Part shown: positions 7,282 through 16,944 of the stretch, one piece after another | Layout: the number at the start of each line of letters is the position of its first letter | Position numbering within the stretch: the stretch's first letter is position 1 | NCBI GenBank assembly: GCA_030647005.1 | Contig: JAUSKG010000005.1 | Coordinates: 1 to 35,360 of the forward strand | Direction of reading: 5' to 3' | Source: a bacterium | Lineage (GTDB): Bacteria > Patescibacteriota > Patescibacteriia > JACPHY01 | DNA: 35,360 nucleotides | The notes under the pieces: generated by a model | Database searches by the model: none | The model's input: the letters and a program-made list of their open reading frames with translations, nothing else | What the model was told of the DNA's origin: nothing | Program-made: the position numbers and the translations under genes

Positions 7282-9069
7282 CTATCGTATGAATACGCAA
7301 GTGGAAGCCGCATCTCTCGTATCGGGAGTCGCGTCCTCCGGAAACGCAGCGACCGGTGTCATGTGGAGCACCTCTGCGAGGGTGATCGCGCCCTGCAATG
7401 CCTTCGCTACAGCATCATCGAGGAGCACCGTCATGCCATCCTGTCGCGTCTGGGCGGCAAGAACGTCCCTCGAGGCGCGGGTGCAGATCATCGCACGCAT
7501 CATATCGGTCATCTCCAGAACCTCGAACACGCCAACCCGTCCGGAGAAACCGGAGTACTGACAGCGGTCGCAGCCCCTCCCCTCGGAGACCGAGAGCCGA
7601 TCGAGATCGTGGTGGCCGTGACGCTCCAGTGCGGCAACGAGTGTGGGGATGCGCGCGATCTCTCGCTGCTCATCCGCGGAGCAATGCCGGAGCGTACGAC
7701 ATGCCGTACAGAGCTTCCGCACGAGCCGCTGCGCGATGATCCCACGCAGTGCGGACGCGACGAAGAACGGAGCGGCACCCATGGCGATGAGGCGTTGGAG
7801 CGCGTCCACTGCACCATCCGCGTGGAGCGTCGCGAAGACGAGACGGTTGGCCATCGCGTGCTCGATGGCAATCCCCGCGGTCTCCGCATCGTGGAGCGCA
7901 TCAACCGCGATGATGTCGGGGTCCTCGCGCACGATGGCGCGGATGCCCTGCGCGAACGTGCGATCCGCTCGGGGACCTCCCGACACCTGGTGGACACCCT
8001 CGATATCGTACGCGATCGGATCCTCAACCGTGGCAATACGCACCCCGCGCCGATTGAGCATCGTGAGCATCGCGTAGAGCGTCGTCGTGATACCAGAACC
8101 CGTGGGACCGGTGACGAGGAGCATCCCCTGGGGGTGCGAGACCTGCCGATGAACGCGGACGAGATCGTCGTCCGCAAGTCCAATGGTCTGGAGTGAGAAC
8201 TGCCGTGCGTGCGATGCGAGGAGGCGCAGGACGACGCGCTCCCCCGCTCCCTCGGGCACGATGGAGACACGGACAGCGGCGGTGCTCTCGCGCTTGGTCC
8301 GATCGCCACGCACGTCGCCGACGACTGAGAAGCGGAATTTCCCATCCTGTGCCACGCGATGTGCGTCGGTCTGCAGCTGTGCGAGCATCCGTACCCGTAC
8401 GAGGAGCGCCTGCTGGAGCGTGCTCGGCATCTCGAACGCATCGTGGAGCATACCATCGATGCGGAAGGACACGCGGATGTGGTCACGGTGCAGCGTGATG
8501 GAGATATCCGACGCGCGATTCTCATGCCCGTACTGGAGCAACGCGTCCACCACCTCGACCACTGCACGATCGCGCTCCTCGCGTGGCTGCCGGAAATCTC
8601 GCACCGTACGCAGGAGGCGTTCGAGCACCTCGCGGATGCTCATGTGGTACTGATCGAGCGCGACGCGCACCACGCGGGGTGTCGCGTGGTGCGGGAGCAC
8701 CGGTACACCGATGTACTTCGCGATGACGTGGATGACCTCGTGATCATCCGGATGTACCATCGCGAGCTTCACACCGGCGTCGGTCTGCGCGAACGGCATG
8801 ACCTCCCTGCTCCGCGCGACGAGCTCCGGTACAAGCCCGAGCACTTCCGCGGGTATCGGGCTGATCGCACGAATGAACGGGACACCGTAGTGCCGCTCGG
8901 CGAGGAGGAGGCCGAGATCATCTTCCGCCATGGCCCCCCGATCCACGCACACGTCCCGGATGTCGCGTCCCACGCGACACGCTTCCGCGACGACACGCGC
9001 GAACGTTTCTGCGGAAACGTACCCGGGATGGACGAGGAGCTCTTCCCATCGCTCCGTGGACAGCTGCAT
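7282..9069 (-). CDS. PilB/GspE-family ATPase homologue with altered Walker A and Walker B, 595 aa
   Basis: The family is the secretion/type IV pilus assembly ATPases. The order is normal: a GspE_N-like N-terminal domain (about 1-145), a linker, the N2 domain (about 165-285) and the RecA-like domain (about 290-540), including a zinc tetracysteine (LCTAC and GCDRC). The Walker A reads GPTGSGIT (321-328), with Ile327 where lysine is required. Walker B reads DPDIIAVDAL (383-392), with Ala391 in place of the catalytic glutamate. The His-box TLHADG and Asp-box TVEDP are kept. ATP hydrolysis is therefore probably lost or very weak. It starts 18 nt after pyruvate kinase and no pilus genes are adjacent, so it may be a regulatory or structural paralogue. 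Confidence 0.85.
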   Translation of the reverse strand: MQLSTERWEELLVHPGYVSAETFARVVAEACRVGRDIRDVCVDRGAMAEDDLGLLLAERHYGVPFIRAISPIPAEVLGLVPELVARSREVMPFAQTDAGVKLAMVHPDDHEVIHVIAKYIGVPVLPHHATPRVVRVALDQYHMSIREVLERLLRTVRDFRQPREERDRAVVEVVDALLQYGHENRASDISITLHRDHIRVSFRIDGMLHDAFEMPSTLQQALLVRVRMLAQLQTDAHRVAQDGKFRFSVVGDVRGDRTKRESTAAVRVSIVPEGAGERVVLRLLASHARQFSLQTIGLADDDLVRVHRQVSHPQGMLLVTGPTGSGITTTLYAMLTMLNRRGVRIATVEDPIAYDIEGVHQVSGGPRADRTFAQGIRAIVREDPDIIAVDALHDAETAGIAIEHAMANRLVFATLHADGAVDALQRLIAMGAAPFFVASALRGIIAQRLVRKLCTACRTLRHCSADEQREIARIPTLVAALERHGHHDLDRLSVSEGRGCDRCQYSGFSGRVGVFEVLEMTDMMRAMICTRASRDVLAAQTRQDGMTVLLDDAVAKALQGAITLAEVLHMTPVAAFPEDATPDTRDAASTCVFIR

Positions 9070-9087
9070 ACGGGATACCGCAGGGCT

Positions 9088-10497
9088 TTACTCCACCATC
9101 ACCCGATTGGTGGTTCCGGGATGACCCCAGGGTTCACCGGTGACAATGACGAGCTTCACGCGCTGCGGTTGTTTGCGACGCTGCGTGATCGCACGGCGTG
9201 CGCGGGTGAGGAATGGACCCGCCTCCTTCGTCATGGGCACGAGCACCGGCACGATGCCGTAGGAGAGATTGAGCTGGCGCTGCACGGTCGCATCGGGCGT
9301 TGCCGCGTACACCGGCAGTTGCGGCCGGAATCGTGCCACACGTCGCGCCGTGCGTCCGGTTGCGGTCGCAACGAGGATGCCCGCAACCGTCGGGATGTGC
9401 GCTGCGAGGAGCGCGGCACATTCCGCGACGACATCCGCGGGATCCATGCGGCCGGGTGCGGGGAGCGAGACACCGATATCATCGAGCGACGTCGCCTCGA
9501 TCTCCGCCGCGATCGCGCTGAGCATCTCGACGGCCTCAACGGGGTACTCGCCCGTCGCGCTCTCGCCGGAGAGCATGACCGCGTCCGTGTGGTCCATGAT
9601 CGCGTTGGCGACATCGGAGACCTCCGCACGTGTCGGCCGCGGGTTGCGGATCATGGAGTCGAGCATCTGCGTCGCCACGACCACGGGCTTGCCGGCGGCG
9701 TGCGTCTTCTCGATGATCGTCTTCTGGTGCACGGGAACCTCTGCCGCCGGCAGCTCCACGCCGAGATCACCGCGCGCGACCATGATGCCGTCCGCAGCGG
9801 CGAGGATCTCATCGAAGTGCGTGATGGCCTCCGGCTTCTCGATCTTCACGATGATTTTTTGATTGCCGCCGAGCTTGCGCACGAGTTGCCGAAGCGCGAG
9901 CACGTCGCTCGCGCTGCGAACGAACGAGAGCGCAATCCAATCCGCGCCCTGCGCAACCGCGAACGCCGCATCCTTCCGATCCTTCAAGGCGAGCGCCGGA
10001 AGCGCGAGGTGCGTCTCCGGCAAGTTCATACCCTTGTGCGACGTGAGTGTACCGCCGGTGACGACTGTGCACGCGATGTCCCGCCCTCGGACGCGCACGA
10101 CGAGCACCTCGATGAGGCCATCGTCCAGGAGGATGCGCTGGCCCACGCGGACATCATCGTGGAGGCCGCGGTACGTGAGCGGTATCTTCTTGCCATCGAA
10201 CGTCGTGCTCGCGGTCGTGAAGATGACGGGCTTCCCGCGCGTGAGCGTCACGCCAACTTCCGGGAGCACACCAACGCGAATCTTTGGGCCCTGGAGGTCT
10301 GCGAGGATAGCGAGCGGCTCACCCGTTTGTTTCGCCACCGCGCGGATACGCGTAATCGCCGTACGGTGCCACGCGTGATCGCCGTGCGACATGTTCAGCC
10401 GACACACGTTCATCCCCGCCCGCACCATGGCGGTGAGTGTGGCCTTTGTCTCCGATGCCGGCCCAATGGTCGCGACGATTTTCGTGCGCTTGTGCAT
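9088..10497 (-). CDS. pyk: pyruvate kinase, 469 aa
   Basis: This enzyme converts phosphoenolpyruvate and ADP to pyruvate and ATP, the last step of glycolysis. The hallmarks are present: the N-terminal KIVATIGPAS and RLNMSHGDH, the active-site signature IIVKIEKPEAI, the metal-binding MVARGDLGVELP, and the ATQMLDSM and DAVMLSGESA stretches. The length fits the standard A, B and C domains, with no extra C-terminal PEP-utiliser domain. The start at 10497 has the context GCTATG and lies 17 nt past the -10 TACACT, implying a very short leader. It is the first gene of a unit with the PilB-like ATPase and the Cys-rich protein. Confidence 0.96.
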   Translation of the reverse strand: MHKRTKIVATIGPASETKATLTAMVRAGMNVCRLNMSHGDHAWHRTAITRIRAVAKQTGEPLAILADLQGPKIRVGVLPEVGVTLTRGKPVIFTTASTTFDGKKIPLTYRGLHDDVRVGQRILLDDGLIEVLVVRVRGRDIACTVVTGGTLTSHKGMNLPETHLALPALALKDRKDAAFAVAQGADWIALSFVRSASDVLALRQLVRKLGGNQKIIVKIEKPEAITHFDEILAAADGIMVARGDLGVELPAAEVPVHQKTIIEKTHAAGKPVVVATQMLDSMIRNPRPTRAEVSDVANAIMDHTDAVMLSGESATGEYPVEAVEMLSAIAAEIEATSLDDIGVSLPAPGRMDPADVVAECAALLAAHIPTVAGILVATATGRTARRVARFRPQLPVYAATPDATVQRQLNLSYGIVPVLVPMTKEAGPFLTRARRAITQRRKQPQRVKLVIVTGEPWGHPGTTNRVMVE

Positions 10498-10514
10498 AGC
10501 GGTTATCACCAACC

Positions 10515-10523
10515 AGTGTACCA
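10515..10523 (-). promoter_or_regulatory. extended -10 promoter of pyk
   Basis: The minus strand reads TGGTACACT, an extended -10 with hexamer at 10520-10515. No good -35 is seen. Transcription should start about 10 nt before the ATG. Confidence 0.45.
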
Positions 10524-10569
10524 CGCTGCGCGCGGTTATCTTTCCACTCGTGCGACTGCGGAACCACAT

Positions 10570-10685
10570 GTCATTGCGAGGAACGAGTCCGCGAGTGACG
10601 TGGCAATCCCGGTCATATCGGTACAAGGTGAAAGCCGGGTGCGCTCATGGCCGGGATTGCCGCGTCGCGGACTCCTCGCAATGAC
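10570..10685. repeat. MITE-like palindromic repeat, copy R1
   Basis: The 116-bp element has perfect 13-bp terminal inverted repeats (GTCATTGCGAGGA and its complement). An internal segment contains GGTACAAGGTGAAAGCCGGG. The copy R2 at 13255-13366 carries the same internal segment in the opposite orientation. It contains no coding potential. Confidence 0.85.
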
Positions 10686-10690
10686 ACGAG

Positions 10691-10724
10691 AAAAAAGACC
10701 GGTCCCCCTTTCAGGGAACCGGTC
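10691..10724 (-). terminator. intrinsic terminator of the 762-residue membrane protein gene
   Basis: On the minus strand a 12-bp GC-rich stem (two G-T pairs) with a GAAA tetraloop (10724-10697) is followed directly by six T (10696-10691). Confidence 0.9.
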
Positions 10725-10777
10725 TCTCAATGCATGCATCCATCTGCGCATAGCAGTGCAATCTGCGCAGTGATCTC

Positions 10778-13066
10778 CTACTCCCAGTGGACCAACTGAC
10801 ACGCGCCATCCTTCACGTCGCCCATGAAGGCGAAGAGGAAGAGCGCGGCATCGCGAATGCCGCGGCACAGGGCGCAGCAGCACGCGAACCCGAACACGAA
10901 CGGCCATGCGCAGGCGGCACGGAAACGCGCCGCCATGGGCGAACGCCAGAACGCGCGGAGCAGGGCGTCCAGCTGGAGCCCTCGGACAAACCCGAGGAGG
11001 AGCTGGAACGTGCTCATCAGGAGCACCCCGAAAATGAATTCGGAGACAAGCTCCACGCCGTGGAGACGCTGCATCATTCCCGCCCACACCACGAAACGCT
11101 CCGTGCGCGTACCCTCGATGAGGACGCGCTCTGCTTCCTCCGCACCGGCGATTTCGTCAGCGAACGACGCGGCGACTCTTTCGCACACATCAGTATAGTC
11201 CTGCACAGAAACACCGAACGGAGGGATCTCATGCGCGTACCACCGCGAATCCCACTGCCAGTGCTCCTGGTAGCACGTCTTGCTCAGTTCGGCGACGAGC
11301 GCGGTCGGGTCATCGCGGAGCGATGCGAGCGTGGCGCGAAGCCATGCTTCGACTTGGGCGACATGCGCATCTATCGCGCGCCGCCGTTCATCGTACTCGG
11401 CGTAGTCCCTCCACTGCCGCGCAGTTGCCTCTGCATCGGCTTGCGCGATCATATCCTTGCCGGTTTGATACACAGCGCGGTAGCGATCCATCACCGCCGC
11501 ACAGACCGCCACGGGGGTGGCGCAACGCACGGGGTCCTCCCAACTCCCGTCTCCAATGCACACCCGTGGGCCGTCGTTCTTGTAGAACCACGCACCCTGC
11601 TGAAGCAGGCATCGTGCGTCCACCCACTCCGTCAGCATGCGGGGATCATCAGCGGGAAGATGCTCCACCTCGCGGAGCCCTACAGCACTGAAGAGTGCTT
11701 CTTGCTTGTGCACGATCTGCGAGCGGATCGTGCTGTAGTGCTCGGCCCGTGCCTCCAGGTGGGCGACGGTGACCGCGAGGAGCCCTTCCACCTCGACACT
11801 GACACGTTGCACGAGCGACGTACGCTCGAACGGTGTTGAGAAGGCACTCGATGTCCCGATGCCGAACGCATCGTGATAGAACACCACGCGCCACCAATCG
11901 TACCACTCCTGAGGATACGCGTTTTCGGAGGTCGCCGCCGCCACGCCCACTCCCTGCCAGTTGTCGGAGAGATAGCGAAGGTCATAGGGGAAGCCACGCA
12001 ACTGGAAGCCAATCTCTTCGAGCTGCGAGTACGTTCGCTCCTGCGCATCGAGCGTTTGGAGGAACAGCACAACATGGGTCTCGAATGCTTCGAGATCGGT
12101 ACGGATTCGCTCATCCATGATGGTAAACGCAGCGAGCGCGAGACGCGTCTCGAACGCATCGAGCTCGATCGCACGCTGGACCGCGTGCGCGTCCATCTCG
12201 GGACGCGCGACTTCTTCGGCCTGTTCGAGCGCGCACGCGTATGCGGCGCGTTCACGCTGCTCTGCGAGCTCCGCGATGTGCGCGGGCTGCCACTCGTAGT
12301 GGTACCATCGCCCAGCGACCATCGCACCGGCTGCGACACCGTACCCAACGAGACCCACGAGACCGGCGGCTACACCGAATGCCGCCGTGCGGCCGTAGCG
12401 CCGAACACCGGCGGCGAACAGCGTCGCGGTGATGCGTACAGCACCGACGGCGAGCGCACCAATACCCCGCACGCCATGCACCACGACGAAGGTGGTGCCG
12501 GATGCGACACCGACGATGGCGAACGCGAGGAACACGAGCACCTGCCTGCGCAAGGCAACGCCGAGCACGTAGCACACGCACGCGGCGGCGACCTTCCAGA
12601 ACACCGGACACCGCGAGACCGGACGGCCGTTCGGGTTGAACGGCTGCTCATCCGGCGGCGAGCGCAGGAAGGCGAGCGTCCGATCGTACGCGACTGCGCG
12701 TCGGCTCCTGTACACGACATCCTCGACACGGAACGCCGAGCACGTCGCACACCCCTCTTGGTGCTTGTGCATCGGGAGCGTAGGCATCGCTCCGTACGAG
12801 AATCCGGTTGCGCAGAACAGCCGTCGCAGCGTGACGATCCACCCACGGTCCTCGCCGTACGCGCGCAGGTAGAGCCGCGCGTACCATGAGTCCTTGTTGA
12901 AGGTGAGCGAGAGGAGCGATCCTCTCCGCCCACACGACGCGCGCCGTGCCGCCGGATTGGCGAGCACGTCCCATGCGATGCCCAACGGGGCGACGAAGAC
13001 GGTCACGATCACCGCCAGTACCATCCCGCAGTACATCACGAGCTGCGCCAACAATCGTGCGATCAT
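10778..13066 (-). CDS. large orphan membrane protein, 762 aa
   Basis: I do not recognise this protein. A first membrane helix (about residues 5-33) is followed by a region of about 110 residues with a CATC pair (EGCATCSAF). A cluster of about four helices follows (about 155-260). A long, mostly helical, charged and tryptophan-rich domain comes next (about 262-650), containing several cysteines (CLLQQ, RVCIGD, RCATPVAVC, KTCYQ) that could form disulfides outside the membrane. Two final membrane segments (about 670-750) include the run FACCCALC. The start at 13066 is supported by GGAGG five bases upstream; an in-frame start at 13084 would include that site. It has its own promoter (13149-13177) and terminator (10691-10724), and the unit lies between inverted repeats R1 and R2. 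Confidence 0.8.
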   Translation of the reverse strand: MIARLLAQLVMYCGMVLAVIVTVFVAPLGIAWDVLANPAARRASCGRRGSLLSLTFNKDSWYARLYLRAYGEDRGWIVTLRRLFCATGFSYGAMPTLPMHKHQEGCATCSAFRVEDVVYRSRRAVAYDRTLAFLRSPPDEQPFNPNGRPVSRCPVFWKVAAACVCYVLGVALRRQVLVFLAFAIVGVASGTTFVVVHGVRGIGALAVGAVRITATLFAAGVRRYGRTAAFGVAAGLVGLVGYGVAAGAMVAGRWYHYEWQPAHIAELAEQRERAAYACALEQAEEVARPEMDAHAVQRAIELDAFETRLALAAFTIMDERIRTDLEAFETHVVLFLQTLDAQERTYSQLEEIGFQLRGFPYDLRYLSDNWQGVGVAAATSENAYPQEWYDWWRVVFYHDAFGIGTSSAFSTPFERTSLVQRVSVEVEGLLAVTVAHLEARAEHYSTIRSQIVHKQEALFSAVGLREVEHLPADDPRMLTEWVDARCLLQQGAWFYKNDGPRVCIGDGSWEDPVRCATPVAVCAAVMDRYRAVYQTGKDMIAQADAEATARQWRDYAEYDERRRAIDAHVAQVEAWLRATLASLRDDPTALVAELSKTCYQEHWQWDSRWYAHEIPPFGVSVQDYTDVCERVAASFADEIAGAEEAERVLIEGTRTERFVVWAGMMQRLHGVELVSEFIFGVLLMSTFQLLLGFVRGLQLDALLRAFWRSPMAARFRAACAWPFVFGFACCCALCRGIRDAALFLFAFMGDVKDGACQLVHWE

Positions 13067-13148
13067 CTCTGCCTCCTCTCCCACCGCTCTCGCGGCGGGT
13101 CTCTAAAGTCACGAATTGTGAATGTGCCAGCCGGAACGCTGACTACCA

Positions 13149-13177
13149 TTTGTACCACAAAATGCCGATACTGTCAA
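13149..13177 (-). promoter_or_regulatory. promoter of the 762-residue membrane protein gene
   Basis: TTGACA (13177-13172), a 17-nt spacer ending TGG and TACAAA (13154-13149) form a strong promoter with extended -10. The leader is about 75 nt and contains the GGAGG site. Together with R2 and the groEL hairpin it fills the 386-bp gap before groEL. Confidence 0.7.
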
Positions 13178-13254
13178 GGAGGTTCGCACAACGGAGCGGA
13201 AAAATGACGATAGTGGGCAATTTTACAGAGGATCCCATGCCTCTACCAACGCAT

Positions 13255-13366
13255 GTCATTGCGAGGAGTCCGCGACGCGGCAATCCCGGCCATGAATGCA
13301 CCCGGCTTTCACCTTGTACCGGTATGGCCGGGATTGCCACGCCTCGTGGACGCGGCTCGCAATGAC
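13255..13366. repeat. MITE-like palindromic repeat, copy R2, with an extra half-end
   Basis: This is the inverted counterpart of R1. It begins GTCATTGCGAGGA and ends CTCGCAATGAC, with the shared internal segment in reverse orientation (CCCGGCTTTCACCTTGTACC). A stray extra end (CCTCGCAATGAC) lies at 13381-13392, suggesting a partial duplication or nested copy. Confidence 0.85.
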
Positions 13367-13400
13367 AGCAATAGACGGCTCCTCGCAATGACATTGCTAT

Positions 13401-13440
13401 AAACGAGCATCGCGTCCGCATGGACGCGATGCTCGTTTAC
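13401..13440 (-). terminator. terminator hairpin of groES-groEL
   Basis: A perfect 18-bp stem (13401-13418 with 13423-13440) and a 4-nt loop lie 13 nt after the groEL stop. No T-run follows on the minus strand. Confidence 0.7.
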
Positions 13441-13452
13441 GCTGATGGCTTC

Positions 13453-15389
<1,937 letters not shown>

Positions 15390-15436
15390 ACGACAACGGG
15401 AATGCTTCTTATGAAAAAATGGCGAAACAAAATCGT

Positions 15437-15463
15437 TTGGCACTCCGACCTAGAGAGTGCTAA
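15437..15463 (-). promoter_or_regulatory. CIRCE operator (HrcA binding site) of groESL
   Basis: On the minus strand TTAGCACTC, nine bases, then GAGTGCCAA matches the CIRCE consensus inverted repeat with one mismatch in the second arm. It sits just downstream of the predicted transcription start near 15470. This implies repression by HrcA at normal temperature; hrcA is not in this window. Confidence 0.93.
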
Positions 15464-15476
15464 ACGCTCATCCACA

Positions 15477-15504
15477 AGCGTAGCAGGGGCCACGGAACGG
15501 TCAA
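15477..15504 (-). promoter_or_regulatory. promoter of groESL
   Basis: TTGACC (15504-15499), a 16-nt spacer ending TGC and TACGCT (15482-15477) form an extended -10 promoter. The -35 overlaps the stop codon region of the O-antigen ligase gene, which ends at 15501. Confidence 0.65.
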
Positions 15505-16793
15505 GTTGTGCCGTCGTCCTGTGATTGGCCCTCCTGTTTACCCGTCGCTATCGCCACGGAGATTGCCACGAGTGCGATGAAGAACACCGACCCCACGGAC
15601 AAGGACCAGGGGTGGTGGTCAAAGATGATGGCCGGCAGAAGCGATAGCCACACCCAGGGCGCGACAAACCCTGGCGACGCGACGAGCGCGGCGACGAGTG
15701 CAAAAACGACGATGATCATGCCGAGTACCCCCACCTCGACGATCGCGAGCACCGGCACGTCGTGGACGGGTTCGATGGTCGCGGGGTCGCGCGCAGGCGT
15801 GACATCAGCGATCGCGCGCGGCATCGCGTGGAGTCCGACACCGAGGAGCGGGTGTGCGGTGAGCAACGCGTGCGCATCGTCAATCGCTGCGTAGCGCTGC
15901 TGCACCGAAATGAGCTCGAGCCGTTCAGACGTATCGAGACGTGTGGCAACGAGTGGCCAGAGCGTCGTGAAGGCGGCGAGGAGCGTCAGCGCGCCGGCGA
16001 GTGCCGCGTACTGCGTCCGCGGGCGCACGGCGAGCACACCAAAGAGGATGGCGGCACCGATCCACGCCGCGCGGGAGAACGTGAGCACGAGCACGAACGT
16101 GAAGAGCGCGATGACGGCGATTCGGATCGCGCGACGTATGCGGAGGGCTGCACCCGCGCGCGGGAGCAGCGTCGCGGTTCCCATGATGGCGCAGAGGAGC
16201 GCGGTGCCGAACACGTTCGGGTGCGGGAACCCCCCGTACGCACGGAGCCACCGCCCACCGCCCGCCTCGACGACGGACTCGCCGAGGCGGGTCGCGGCGC
16301 GCTCGGGAATACCGAGTGCGGTGAATGCTGGCGCAGCGAGCGCAAGGAACTGCACGATGCCGATCATCGCGTGGACACCCATCGCCGCGAGGAACCCGTA
16401 GAGGAAAGCGCGCGCGTGACGTGCGAGCATCCCCGCACCGGTAGTGGCAAGCACAAGGAGTGCCATGCGCACCCACCCCACCGCGCTGAGGAGCACATCG
16501 GGGCTCCGGAGAATATTGAACGTCCCAAAACCCGCGATCGCGAGGACGGCAATGACACCCGTCACACGCGACCGACGGGTCCCCACGATGAACCCGAAAA
16601 CCGCGAGCGCGAAGAGTACGATGTCACCCGCGAAGATGCCAACATTCACGAGCGCGTAGGGCTGACCCGAGAGCTCCCCCGCGCGCAGCAGCCAGACGGT
16701 CTGCCACGGGAGGAGAAATCCGGCGAGCCCGACGAGCACGTCGCGCCCGTGCGCGCGGAGGCGTGCCAATGCGGAAAGGGGTGGGAATGGCAT
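15501..16793 (-). CDS. O-antigen ligase/polymerase-like membrane protein (Wzy_C-type), 430 aa
   Basis: This integral membrane protein has ten or more helices and resembles O-antigen ligases and related polysaccharide polymerases. The family-typical points are the YGGFPHPNVFG stretch in a periplasmic loop, FSRAAWIG, and the HPLLGVGLHAM loop followed by PVHDVPVLAIVEVGVLG. Such enzymes transfer or polymerise lipid-linked glycans, so it may act in surface polysaccharide or glycoprotein assembly. The start at 16793 has the context TTGTATG; upstream in-frame sequence comes from a repeat and is not coding. It follows the nucleotidyltransferase-like gene after a repeat-filled gap. The precise substrate is unknown. 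Confidence 0.82.
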   Translation of the reverse strand: MPFPPLSALARLRAHGRDVLVGLAGFLLPWQTVWLLRAGELSGQPYALVNVGIFAGDIVLFALAVFGFIVGTRRSRVTGVIAVLAIAGFGTFNILRSPDVLLSAVGWVRMALLVLATTGAGMLARHARAFLYGFLAAMGVHAMIGIVQFLALAAPAFTALGIPERAATRLGESVVEAGGGRWLRAYGGFPHPNVFGTALLCAIMGTATLLPRAGAALRIRRAIRIAVIALFTFVLVLTFSRAAWIGAAILFGVLAVRPRTQYAALAGALTLLAAFTTLWPLVATRLDTSERLELISVQQRYAAIDDAHALLTAHPLLGVGLHAMPRAIADVTPARDPATIEPVHDVPVLAIVEVGVLGMIIVVFALVAALVASPGFVAPWVWLSLLPAIIFDHHPWSLSVGSVFFIALVAISVAIATGKQEGQSQDDGTT

Positions 16794-16807
16794 ACAATTT
16801 TTTCCGT

Positions 16808-16944
16808 CATTTCGAACGATCGAGTCCTCAACCCCCTCCGTCATTTCGACCGACCGAATCCGCGAGGGAGCGGAGAAATCTCTTTTCGCGGTACAAGGAT
16901 CACTGTACTCCAAGACGAGATTTCTCGACTTCGCTCGAAATGAC
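16808..16944. repeat. palindromic repeat of the TCATTTCGA...GAGAAATCTC family, copy E
   Basis: One half unit runs from TCATTTCGACC to GGAGAAATCTC (about 16842-16882). An inverted half follows, from GAGATTTCTCGAC to CGAAATGACGG (about 16917-16946). An additional broken end (GTCATTTCGAACG) lies at about 16807. The right part is read through by the nucleotidyltransferase-like gene, whose last 16 codons it supplies. Confidence 0.8.

Noticed and set aside
8359-10773. An 804-codon open frame on the plus strand
   Set aside because: It is antisense to the PilB-like gene and pyruvate kinase. The product is dominated by Arg, His and Asp with no recognisable domain, as expected for the complementary frame of GC-rich genes.
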